From the NCBI RefSeq assembly GCF_003265995.1, contig NZ_MVJN01000001.1, forward strand, positions 1 through 64,000: DNA of 64,000 nucleotides. The letters run 5' to 3'. This DNA is from Legionella quinlivanii (lineage in GTDB: Bacteria; Pseudomonadota; Gammaproteobacteria; Legionellales; Legionellaceae). Made by a program: the position numbers and the translations under genes. Positions 9,050 through 17,159 of the stretch are shown in pieces. The notes below the pieces were generated by a model. It saw only the letters and a program-made list of their open reading frames with translations. It did not search any database and had not been told where the DNA came from. How positions within the stretch are numbered: the first letter of the stretch is position 1; each line of letters begins with the position of its first letter.

Positions 9050-9879
9050 TAATGTGTTAATCCTTGCTCAAACCAGCGTTGTAAAACCACCACTATAATG
9101 CATGGAGGAAGCATCGCCAATAATGCAACTCCCATAATATAGTGCCATTGCGGGATCTGATCTGCTACCCCTGCCAGATAACGTATTCCCATAACAATGG
9201 TTGCAACACTGGAGTCACTGGTAATTACTAAAGGCCATAAATACTGGTTCCAGCCATAAACAAACAAAATGATAAACAAAGCAGCAATTTGCGTTTTTGC
9301 AAGAGGTAATAATATATCCCAGAAAAAGCGGACAGGCCCTGCTCCATCAAGAGTCGCAGCATCAATTAACTCATTGGGGACGGTCTTGAAGAACTGTCGG
9401 AAGAGGAAGGTCGCGGTTGCTGAAGCCATTAAGGGAAAAGTCAGGCCGCTATAATGATTTAGCCAGCCCATTGAAGCTACGATTTGAAAAGTGGGCACAA
9501 TACGAACCTCTACCGGCAGCATCATAGTGGCAAATATCAGTCCAAAAATAAACGATTTACCCGGTAATTTAAAATAGACAAGCGCAAAGGCTGACAATAG
9601 AGCGAGAATGATTTTTCCACTGGCGATTGAAAAAGCCATTACAAAGCTGTTCAGTAACAAACGCCAGATGGGTTGACCGCCAGTTGAAGCAACGCCCTGC
9701 GTGAGTACGGTTTTTAAATTGCTTAACAACAGGCCTCCGGGAACCATTGGGACAGACTGCTGCATCATTGCACTTCCTTCATGGCTCGCTGCGACCAGAG
9801 CCAGATACAAAGGGCAAAACAAAAAAATAATAAATCCTGTGAGAAAAATATGCGGGAGCAAACGATTTAATTTTATCAT
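9049..9879 (-). CDS. ugpE: ABC transporter permease, UgpE family
   Basis: A 276-residue CUT1-type permease with six predicted helices. The cytoplasmic EAA coupling motif is clear: PNELIDAATLDGAGPVRFFW (about residues 174-193). The N-terminal helix begins LLPHIFLTGFIIFLFCPLYL. It would pair with the neighbouring UgpA-type subunit and the MalK-type ATPase. Overlaps the upstream permease by 4 bases. Confidence 0.86.
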   Translation of the reverse strand: MIKLNRLLPHIFLTGFIIFLFCPLYLALVAASHEGSAMMQQSVPMVPGGLLLSNLKTVLTQGVASTGGQPIWRLLLNSFVMAFSIASGKIILALLSAFALVYFKLPGKSFIFGLIFATMMLPVEVRIVPTFQIVASMGWLNHYSGLTFPLMASATATFLFRQFFKTVPNELIDAATLDGAGPVRFFWDILLPLAKTQIAALFIILFVYGWNQYLWPLVITSDSSVATIVMGIRYLAGVADQIPQWHYIMGVALLAMLPPCIIVVVLQRWFEQGLTH

Positions 9880-10754
9880 TTATAATGCACCCTCTTTTCA
9901 AGAAAATAAAATTGCAAAAGAGTAAGAATGACGACCAAAAGCATCAATATAACAGACTGAGACGCTGAGCTCCCCGGATCCATACCCACAAATCCATCAC
10001 GATAACTTTTATAAATCAAGGTACTCGTACTTGTGCCTGGGCCGCCGCTGGTCAGAATATCAATGATTCCGAACGTTTCAAAAAAACCATAAATAAGATT
10101 CATGATCAACAGAAAAAAAGTAGTCGGAGATAGCAAAGGCCAGATAATCTGCCAGAATTGCTGCCAGGATGAAGCTCCGTCAATTACAGCGGCATCAATC
10201 AACGAGCGCGGCAGTGATTTGAGTGCCGCGAGAAAAAAAAGAAAATTATAACTGAACTGCTGCCAGCTGGCAGCAATAATAATGACAATAAGAGCCTGGC
10301 CTGGATGAGTGAGGTAATTAAAATGGATGCCAAAATGCTCCATTAAACCAGAAAACCAGCCCATACCTGGCTGGCACAAAAAGCGCCATAGAATAGCCGC
10401 TATCGCAGGAGCTACTGCATAAGGCCATAATAATAATGTTTTGTAGATCCGCTGGCTTTTTTTCCGCTTGAAAACCAGATAAGCCAGCAGCAAACCAAAG
10501 CCCATCGTCGCTGCTGCAGTGGAAAAAGCAATAATAAGGGTAATCAGAATGGCGCGGGAAAACTCCGGATCCAGAAACAAGTCGACAAAATTACTTAGAC
10601 CGGCAAATTGCTGTTTAAGCCCAAAGGCATCACTAAAATAGACCGACTGAACTAACGCCATGAAGGCAGGCCAGATAAAAAAAATCAGGGTAATCAGTAA
10701 CTGGGGAGCTATGAACAATAGCGCCAGTTTTTTGTGTGATGTAAACTTTGCCAT
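9876..10754 (-). CDS. ugpA: ABC transporter permease, UgpA family
   Basis: A 292-residue CUT1-type permease, first gene of the leftward operon. Six helices, with the EAA loop LPRSLIDAAVIDGASSWQQF (about 188-207). Typical operons of this class carry a periplasmic solute-binding protein (UgpB/MalE) directly upstream; here the adjacent upstream gene is a divergent oxidoreductase and no binding protein occurs in the window. It must be encoded elsewhere, or the system has changed function. Confidence 0.86.
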   Translation of the reverse strand: MAKFTSHKKLALLFIAPQLLITLIFFIWPAFMALVQSVYFSDAFGLKQQFAGLSNFVDLFLDPEFSRAILITLIIAFSTAAATMGFGLLLAYLVFKRKKSQRIYKTLLLWPYAVAPAIAAILWRFLCQPGMGWFSGLMEHFGIHFNYLTHPGQALIVIIIAASWQQFSYNFLFFLAALKSLPRSLIDAAVIDGASSWQQFWQIIWPLLSPTTFFLLIMNLIYGFFETFGIIDILTSGGPGTSTSTLIYKSYRDGFVGMDPGSSASQSVILMLLVVILTLLQFYFLEKRVHYK

Positions 10755-10829
10755 CAGGCAACCATTTTATGTATAGAAACAAAATTATATACCTACCGCT
10801 TACCATATTAAAGACAGGGACAGAATTCA

Positions 10830-11810
10830 ATGATTAATCCACCTCCTGATTTCATGCGCTGCATCCTTATTGATAAAAATCATCAGCTCACGATAGCTAA
10901 AGAAAAAATACCCGCAATCAATGACCACCAGATATTAGTTAAAGTAAAAGCAATCGCCCTGAACCGGGCTGATTTAATGCAGCGTCAGGGCAAATACCCG
11001 CCCCCGACTGGTGAATCGGCAATCCCGGGACTGGAGGCAGCGGGTGAAGTGGTGGCAACAGGGCCTAAGGTTACTCGTTTTGAACCTGGCGATGCCGTTT
11101 ATGGGCTGGTAGGCAGCGGCGCGTATGCTGAATACTGCCCCATTCATCAATCCCTTGCAGAAAAAATGCCTGCCGACTGGTCATTTGAATATGCTGCGGC
11201 CATCCCTGAAGCATTAACCACCGCCAACGCTACACTTTTTGAGTTGGGAAACCTATCTAGTCATGAAACCATGCTGGTTCATGCAGCCGGTAGCGGCATT
11301 ACAACCATGGCCATTCAAATGGCAAGACTCACTCAGGTGAATCTGTTGACAACTGCCAGTAATTCGAGCAAGGCCGAGCAGGCAATTGCACTGGGAGCAT
11401 CCCAGGTTATTAATTATCGACAAGACGATTTTGCAGAATTAATTGCTCCTGATTCACTGGACCTGGTTCTGGATTATATGGGCGGCGATTATTTTAATAA
11501 GCATCTCAAACTGTTGAAACTATCTGGACGCATGATTCAAATTGCTTCAATGCTGGGGCGAAATGTGGAACTTGACCTTGCAACTTTGATGAGAAAACGT
11601 TTAAAAATTCAGGGCTTTGTACTAAGGTCGCAATCCATTCCCGAGAAAATATACTTATGGCAGGCAGCGCATAAACGCTGGGGAGCTGCTTTGCAGAACG
11701 GCAAGCTCAAACCCGTCATTGATTCTGCCTTTCAATTCGCGGAAATAGAAAAAGCCCAGCAGCATATGCTTGATGGCAGGCATTTTGGCAAGATTGTTAT
11801 CAGTCTGTGA
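10830..11810 (+). CDS. NAD(P)H quinone oxidoreductase, PIG3-type MDR
   Basis: A 326-residue zinc-independent medium-chain dehydrogenase/reductase. N-terminal GroES-like fold with ALNRADLMQRQGKYPPP (about 48-64) and GLEAAGEVVATG, then the Rossmann domain with AAGSGITTMAIQMARL (about 150) and NYRQDDF. The YPPP-type signature places it nearest the PIG3/TP53I3 quinone reductases that reduce quinones with NADPH. The nucleotide loop reads AAGSGIT rather than the usual AGVGT/AGVGTAAIQ, a small deviation. AGGGA lies about 12 bases ahead of the chosen ATG; an ATG eight codons later is possible. Divergent from the ABC operon, convergent with clc. Confidence 0.82.
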   Translation: MINPPPDFMRCILIDKNHQLTIAKEKIPAINDHQILVKVKAIALNRADLMQRQGKYPPPTGESAIPGLEAAGEVVATGPKVTRFEPGDAVYGLVGSGAYAEYCPIHQSLAEKMPADWSFEYAAAIPEALTTANATLFELGNLSSHETMLVHAAGSGITTMAIQMARLTQVNLLTTASNSSKAEQAIALGASQVINYRQDDFAELIAPDSLDLVLDYMGGDYFNKHLKLLKLSGRMIQIASMLGRNVELDLATLMRKRLKIQGFVLRSQSIPEKIYLWQAAHKRWGAALQNGKLKPVIDSAFQFAEIEKAQQHMLDGRHFGKIVISL

Positions 11811-11813
11811 GCA

Positions 11814-13109
11814 TCAGACGTTCTTAAGCGTCCGCCTTAACAGCTGGGTATAAATAGGCTCATTACCAGCTAACTGGACAACGGTTGTTGAAGTCAGGCA
11901 ACTGACCATCAAAGGCAATATCAGGGAATAATTCTGGGTCATTTCCACAACCAGAATAATTCCTGTCACTGGAGCCCGTACAGCAGCTGAAAAAAGTGCC
12001 CCCATCCCGGCCACAGCAAACATGCCGGGGTGAATGTCCAGTTCGGGAATTAACCACAGCAGCATGTTATAACAGGCCAGGCCAGCCAGCGTACCCAGTG
12101 CCAGCATCGGCGCGAAAATACCTCCCGGCACTCCGGTGGTATAACTCATCAATGTAGTCATAAATCGGAGTAAAATCCACAGCAACAACAAATACGCAGG
12201 CGGAGAAAGGGTTAAGGATTGTTCAATAATGTCATATCCTCCTCCGACAATCGGGGGATACATTACAGTAAAAATTCCAATCAGACAGGCAGTTATTGCA
12301 ACATAAATAAATTTCTGAGGGGTACTCCATCGATCACTTAAGCTTAGACATTTCATCAAACAAATATTAAATATTAAACCTGCAAATCCCATGATTAATC
12401 CGAACAGAAAAAATAACCACAAAGAATGCAGACTTGGCTCAGTAAACACAGCCATTGGAATTGCCGGCGCCGTTCCCATAATCAATTGGCCGGTAATGGT
12501 AGCCATCACACAGCAGATAGCCACCATTTTGAAGTTGGTGAAATTGAAGTTAAATTCGTTGCGCATCTCCTCAATTACGAACAGGACACCTGCTAAAGGT
12601 GCATTGAAAGCGGTGGCAAGACCCGCAGCGGCTCCTGCTGAAATGAGTGTGTCACGACGGTTTCTATGTATCTTGAACCACTCTCCCAGCATCGCTCCGA
12701 GATTGCCGCCCATTTGAATAGTAGGTCCTTCACGCCCGACCACCATCTTTGCACTTATTGCTAAAACGCCGCCAATAAATTTGACAGGGAGCAAGCGCCG
12801 CCAATGAATAGGTCGTTTATGCAGCAAGGTGCCTTCAATTTCCTGCACCCCACTTCCTGCCCCTTCTGCTGCGATGAAGCGAACCAGTGCCCATGCGATA
12901 ATCACCATCAGTACAGTGAAAAAAACGCTAATCATCAATGTCATAACCCATTGCCCCTGGGTGAATGACTTCACCCAGCTTATAAATTGGCTTACATGCG
13001 TGATGGCCATCTGAAATAAAGAACCTGCCAGGCCGGTCAATATCCCTAATAGAATCGAAATAAAGTAAACACTGACTACTTTATTCCACAGTCGTCCTTT
13101 CAATCTCAT
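11814..13109 (-). CDS. ClC-type chloride/proton antiporter
   Basis: A 431-residue membrane protein with the ClC selectivity-filter motifs: GSGVQEIEG (86-93), GREGPT (125-130) with gating Glu127, and GGIFAPMLALG near residue 325. FVIEEMR has Glu181, matching the internal proton-pathway glutamate of E. coli ClcA, so it is probably an H+/Cl- antiporter rather than a channel. It has no C-terminal CBS domains. Such proteins support extreme acid resistance. Its start lies 29 bases inside the end of trpE(G), so the two share a transcript; only a weak GGAC precedes ATG. Confidence 0.9.
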   Translation of the reverse strand: MRLKGRLWNKVVSVYFISILLGILTGLAGSLFQMAITHVSQFISWVKSFTQGQWVMTLMISVFFTVLMVIIAWALVRFIAAEGAGSGVQEIEGTLLHKRPIHWRRLLPVKFIGGVLAISAKMVVGREGPTIQMGGNLGAMLGEWFKIHRNRRDTLISAGAAAGLATAFNAPLAGVLFVIEEMRNEFNFNFTNFKMVAICCVMATITGQLIMGTAPAIPMAVFTEPSLHSLWLFFLFGLIMGFAGLIFNICLMKCLSLSDRWSTPQKFIYVAITACLIGIFTVMYPPIVGGGYDIIEQSLTLSPPAYLLLLWILLRFMTTLMSYTTGVPGGIFAPMLALGTLAGLACYNMLLWLIPELDIHPGMFAVAGMGALFSAAVRAPVTGIILVVEMTQNYSLILPLMVSCLTSTTVVQLAGNEPIYTQLLRRTLKNV

Positions 13110-15237
13110 TAATTAAGTCCATTAAATTACTGATTATTTTAAATCCCGCCTGATTCGCTAGCGATAAAATAGTCTCGGGATGAAACTGTACGGCATAAAT
13201 CGGTTTGCTATGATGTTCAATCGCCATAATAACCCCATCCTCGGTTGCTGCCGTTATTTTAAGCTCTGCCGGGAAGCTCGGGCGTGAAGCATACAGTGAA
13301 TGATAACGACCCGCTGTAAATGAATTGCCAAGTCCTTTAAACAAGGCTGATTCATTCTCCACTCTGATTTCCGATGCTTTTCCATGCATCGGGTAAGTCA
13401 GCGTTTCCAGTTTTCCACCAAAATACTCCACCAGACCTTGCAATCCAAGACAAACGCCAAACAAAGGAATTCCCTGTTCAATTACTGTAGCGATGGTTTT
13501 ATTCAATTCAAAATCAGCCGGACAACCAGGTCCTGGCGACAACACCACCAGGTCAAAGGATTCAGATTTCAAACATTCAAGCGCATGATCATAGCGCATG
13601 GTTTTCACTTCTGCACCCGTTTGGCGAAGATAATTCGCAAGCGTATGAACAAAGGAGTCCTGGTGATCAACTAATAATATTTTTTTACCTTCGCCAGGCA
13701 TTTGCGACACACCCAGGCTTATTGCTTGTGAAGCCGGCTTTAACAAATCGACAAATGCAGAAGCCTTCAATCGGGTTTCCTGCTCTTCTGATACAGGATC
13801 GGAATCATATAATAAAGTCGCGCCCACTCTGATTTCAGCAATCCCTTTCTGAATTCGCATGGTTCTTAAAACGAGTCCTGTATTTAAATTGCCATTAAAA
13901 CCAAACCAGCCTACTGCACCCGCATACCAGCGTCTTGGCGATTTTTCGTGTTCCTCTATAAAGTTCATGGCCCATAATTTGGGAGCGCCGGTCACAGTAA
14001 CTACCCACATGTGGGTAAGAAAGGCATCAACCGCATCAAAACCCTCTCGCAATATTCCTCTCACATGATCAACGGTGTGAATCAGGCGTGAGTACATTTC
14101 AATTTGCCTTCGACCAATGACCTGAACGCTGCCCGCCTCACAGATTCGCGATTTGTCATTGCGGTCCACATCCGTGCACATCGTTAACTCGGATGCTTCT
14201 TTTTCCGAGTCGAGAAGAAGCTGAATATTATGAGCGTCTTCTATGGCATCCCCACCCCGCTTGATTGTGCCGGAAATAGGACAAGTCTCCACCATATCAC
14301 CAGTCACACGCACGTACATTTCAGGCGATGCCCCAACCAAATACTCTTCCTCACCCAGATTAATAAAAAAACCATAAGGGGAAGGATTCACAGTCCGCAT
14401 TTTACGAAATAAATCAGAGGGCTTTTGTGGACAGTGAGCGTAAAAAGTCTGACTGGGAACTACTTCAAACAGGTCCCCGCAGGCAAATCGTTTTTTAGCG
14501 GTTTCAACAACGGCGGCATACTCTCCTTCCCTGTGGTCACAAAACACATCGGGCTGCTTTTCTGCGTGATACTCTGAAAACTGTCCGTCACGGGGTAATG
14601 ATTGAGTGGACTCCCCTTGAAACTGAAAATCATAACGACGGATAAAGGCCTCTTCTTTTCGATGGTTGACGATATAAATCTCATCGGGGAAATAAAGCAC
14701 CATTTCACGCTGGTCTTCTGCTCTTTTTTTATGTTCTTTTAAGCCTTCAAACTGAAAAATCAAATCATAACCTAAAGCACCATATAATCCGAGATAAGAC
14801 TCCTCGGGCAACTTAAACAATTCAATCAGACATCGGATAATACTAAATACGGAAGGTTGCTGGCTTCTTTCTTCCTCAGTGAAAATTTTTTCAGATTTGT
14901 TTATTTCAAGATGTAGAACCTGTTTGGTAGTTTCTGTAATGGTAATTGATTCGGAGTTGGTTAAAGCAGTCTGCGCAATCCTTAATAATATCTCACCACG
15001 TCGATTAAGGGCTTGCAGTGAGGCGCTTTGTTGTTTAACTACCAATGCCATCGGTGGATTATAAAAGCCGATGTCCCAGCAAGTATAGCGTCCAGGATAT
15101 TCAAAACTGGATGCGAATAAAGCGCCCCGTTGAGAATCCAGCTTATCGAGCAAGGGCTCAATCGCATTGTTATAAACAAGCGATTGTTGCTCAAACTCAA
15201 TAAACACACCACCTTCTGTCTTTACTTGCTGTAGCAT
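13081..15237 (-). CDS. trpE(G): anthranilate synthase, fused TrpE(G)
   Basis: A 718-residue fusion of both anthranilate synthase subunits. Residues 1-510 are the chorismate-binding part (GTIKRGG, LLLDSEKEASELTMCTDVDRN split over two lines of the active site, VTGAPKLWAM). Residues 520-718 are the glutamine amidotransferase, with VCLGLQG nucleophile Cys and VQFHPE. It turns chorismate and glutamine into anthranilate for tryptophan. The single-chain form is known from rhizobia and Azospirillum. The N-terminal EYPGRYTCWD region fits that type; PhzE of phenazine pathways is the main alternative, unlikely without other phz genes. No trpD, trpC or trpBA adjoin it. No Trp-rich leader peptide was found upstream. 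Confidence 0.88.
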   Translation of the reverse strand: MLQQVKTEGGVFIEFEQQSLVYNNAIEPLLDKLDSQRGALFASSFEYPGRYTCWDIGFYNPPMALVVKQQSASLQALNRRGEILLRIAQTALTNSESITITETTKQVLHLEINKSEKIFTEEERSQQPSVFSIIRCLIELFKLPEESYLGLYGALGYDLIFQFEGLKEHKKRAEDQREMVLYFPDEIYIVNHRKEEAFIRRYDFQFQGESTQSLPRDGQFSEYHAEKQPDVFCDHREGEYAAVVETAKKRFACGDLFEVVPSQTFYAHCPQKPSDLFRKMRTVNPSPYGFFINLGEEEYLVGASPEMYVRVTGDMVETCPISGTIKRGGDAIEDAHNIQLLLDSEKEASELTMCTDVDRNDKSRICEAGSVQVIGRRQIEMYSRLIHTVDHVRGILREGFDAVDAFLTHMWVVTVTGAPKLWAMNFIEEHEKSPRRWYAGAVGWFGFNGNLNTGLVLRTMRIQKGIAEIRVGATLLYDSDPVSEEQETRLKASAFVDLLKPASQAISLGVSQMPGEGKKILLVDHQDSFVHTLANYLRQTGAEVKTMRYDHALECLKSESFDLVVLSPGPGCPADFELNKTIATVIEQGIPLFGVCLGLQGLVEYFGGKLETLTYPMHGKASEIRVENESALFKGLGNSFTAGRYHSLYASRPSFPAELKITAATEDGVIMAIEHHSKPIYAVQFHPETILSLANQAGFKIISNLMDLINEIERTTVE

Positions 15238-15267
15238 TTTGAGGACACCATTGATTAAATGATCCCC

Positions 15268-15295
15268 ATTCTACTGTAAATTAATGACTCTGCAA
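15268..15295 (-). promoter_or_regulatory. candidate sigma-70 promoter for trpE(G)
   Basis: TTGCAG, 16 bases, TAGAAT on the minus strand, about 30 bases ahead of the trpE(G) ATG. Both hexamers are near consensus. The short leader leaves no room for a classical tryptophan attenuator between it and the start. Confidence 0.4.
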
Positions 15296-15370
15296 TATGA
15301 CAAGTCTTCAATCAGACAGGTTAAACCAAATAAACTGCTATGCGCGTATGGATTCCGCAGATTAACAGGA

Positions 15371-15808
15371 TTATGCGCCAATTACCGAAAAGTCCACTTC
15401 GATATTTCCGCGTGTTGCGTGCGAATAAGGACAAATTTTTTCATGCGCTTCTTTAACCAAAGCTTCCAGATCGTTCTGCGGCAGAGTTTTATCTTCCACC
15501 TGAATTTTAACCGCCAGTGCAAACCCTGTAGGTTCACGCTTGCCAATCGAAACACTGCAATTAATTATTGCCTTGGACGCATCTTTTTTGTTCATCTTGG
15601 CAATGAAATCCAATGCACCACCAAAACAGGCAGCATATCCAGCCGCGAATAAATGCTCCGGTGTTGCTGTATCAGACTTTCCCTGACCACCTAAATCTTT
15701 GGGAACTGACAGATTGACAGAAACCATACCGTCGTTGGTTTCACTATGGCCATTTCGTCCGCCTGTCGATGTGGCGGTAATAGTAAATAAGGGTTGAATT
15801 TTATCCAC
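15371..15808 (-). CDS. ohr: organic hydroperoxide resistance protein Ohr
   Basis: An OsmC-superfamily thiol peroxidase that reduces organic and fatty-acid hydroperoxides. From the chosen GTG it is 145 residues, typical for Ohr, with catalytic Cys61 in AAGYAACFGG and Cys126 in KICPYSHATRGN; the spacing matches Ohr rather than OsmC. The GTG is preferred because CAGGAG sits 6 bases before it and the protein then begins DKIQPLFT as family members do; an upstream ATG would add 17 unconserved residues. Monocistronic. No OhrR repressor gene is adjacent. Confidence 0.92.
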   Translation of the reverse strand: MDKIQPLFTITATSTGGRNGHSETNDGMVSVNLSVPKDLGGQGKSDTATPEHLFAAGYAACFGGALDFIAKMNKKDASKAIINCSVSIGKREPTGFALAVKIQVEDKTLPQNDLEALVKEAHEKICPYSHATRGNIEVDFSVIGA

Positions 15809-15849
15809 GTAGTTCTCCTGAGTGTGTGTGTTTAAGAGTGAACAGATAG

Positions 15850-15877
15850 ATGTTAGCAAATATTTCTTTTATATCAA
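15850..15877 (-). promoter_or_regulatory. candidate promoter for ohr
   Basis: TTGATA, 16 bases, TAACAT on the minus strand, about 42 bases before the GTG start. Moderately good match to sigma-70. The rest of the 209-base gap toward 16018 contains only a TTTGACAA/TTGTCAAA pair of inverted short repeats 44 bases apart. Confidence 0.35.
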
Positions 15878-16017
15878 GGGGCTATAGATTCAGCTTTACA
15901 CACTTTGACAACTATTTTGAATCCATGCAACAATCCGCGCCATTATTGTCAAAAACAATTTTGAACGACTAGTTTTCAGGATCAGTCAATTTTTAACCTG
16001 GTAAATGGAGGACGGAT

Positions 16018-17148
16018 GTGGGTAAATTTTTAAGAAAACTGAATGAGCGTCTACAGCTGGTTGACAAAGCGGCCTACAAGCGTGAGCAATATCAATCCTA
16101 TATGACCGGGCCAGAATGGCGAAACGTTGAAATGGCCAGTGAATATGGCGAATACCTGGGGCGAAATAAATCAATGTTTCATTTCCCCTACTTCCGCCAG
16201 CTCGGGGGATTATGGAGAGTATTTTATAATTCATATCAGGCAGCACGAAAATACAATAGTCACTGGGAGATAATTTCTTCTGAATATATGGTAATGGACA
16301 TATTCGTCAGTGCTTTTACCACAATGGAGCTTTTGCCTAAAGCTCTTTTATCGCTTGTTACTTTTCCCTTCTTTAACAAGGAAAATCCTAGCGAAATGCA
16401 ACAGCATTTGGCCGAATTTTATAAGCAATACGCCAAAGATTTGCAGACCGTACCTTTCTATGATCATAAATACAAAGCAATTCATGAAGACTTGGCGGCA
16501 AAGTATAAGGCTTGCCAAAACTGGACCTGGGGCGACTGGTTTAGTTGGAAAGTGGTCTCAACAGAATTATTCGCAAGACGTCTCATCTCCAGCCCCTTGA
16601 GCTGGTGGTTTCATCAGGATAACAATTTGGTTCCAGCAACCACGGACTTGCTGGTTAAACTGAATGTTCCTGACGAAACTGACTTCGAGGCTGCAAAAAG
16701 TCAGCTGAGGAACAAAATAGAAAGTCTTTCTAAAGAGCATACGCTGGCAATCGTGGATGATCACGTATACGAAAGGGGTAAAATCAAAGAAAAACACGGA
16801 CAATCATACACTTCAGTATATGCCCGTATCAGTGCTCCGCGCTATGCTGCTTTTCAGCCAGCTGTTCAAGCGATGGCCCAAAACGGTATTCATACCCGAT
16901 TACTGGCAGGACAGGAACAGGTTCAGGTCAAGTGCATTATTGAGGCCGAGGATGGCTCAAAACTTAATGTAAGGCAAAAAGCGGCCAATCTTGTCAGGCA
17001 TGTTGACCCGCTTTATACCTATGAGAACAACATTGATAGTGCAAAAAAATTCTGCCTTTTCGATGTACCCGCAAGAGATTTGCATAAAACCCTTGATCGG
17101 CTCAGTAATCAAGAGGGTGTTGAAACTAAATTCATTCATAATTTTTAA
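16018..17148 (+). CDS. unknown protein partnered with the oxidoreductase-methyltransferase
   Basis: I do not recognise this 376-residue protein. The GTG start is supported by GGAGG 6 bases upstream; the ATG two bases before it runs into a stop after five codons. The N-terminal 70 residues are basic and aromatic (MGKFLRKLNERL..., RNKSMFHFPYFRQLGG); a hydrophobic stretch near 100-125 (FVSAFTTMELLPKALLSLVTFPF) may contact the membrane; the rest looks soluble with many Trp/Tyr residues (NWTWGDWFSW). No catalytic motif was found. It lies 11 bases upstream of the large oxidoreductase gene, so the two almost certainly form an operon and may form a complex. Confidence 0.7.
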   Translation: MGKFLRKLNERLQLVDKAAYKREQYQSYMTGPEWRNVEMASEYGEYLGRNKSMFHFPYFRQLGGLWRVFYNSYQAARKYNSHWEIISSEYMVMDIFVSAFTTMELLPKALLSLVTFPFFNKENPSEMQQHLAEFYKQYAKDLQTVPFYDHKYKAIHEDLAAKYKACQNWTWGDWFSWKVVSTELFARRLISSPLSWWFHQDNNLVPATTDLLVKLNVPDETDFEAAKSQLRNKIESLSKEHTLAIVDDHVYERGKIKEKHGQSYTSVYARISAPRYAAFQPAVQAMAQNGIHTRLLAGQEQVQVKCIIEAEDGSKLNVRQKAANLVRHVDPLYTYENNIDSAKKFCLFDVPARDLHKTLDRLSNQEGVETKFIHNF

Positions 17149-17159
17149 GGATAAATAAA

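Noticed and set aside
15238-15370. Tryptophan attenuator with Trp-rich leader peptide
   Set aside because: No short frame with consecutive Trp codons and no terminator/antiterminator pair was found.
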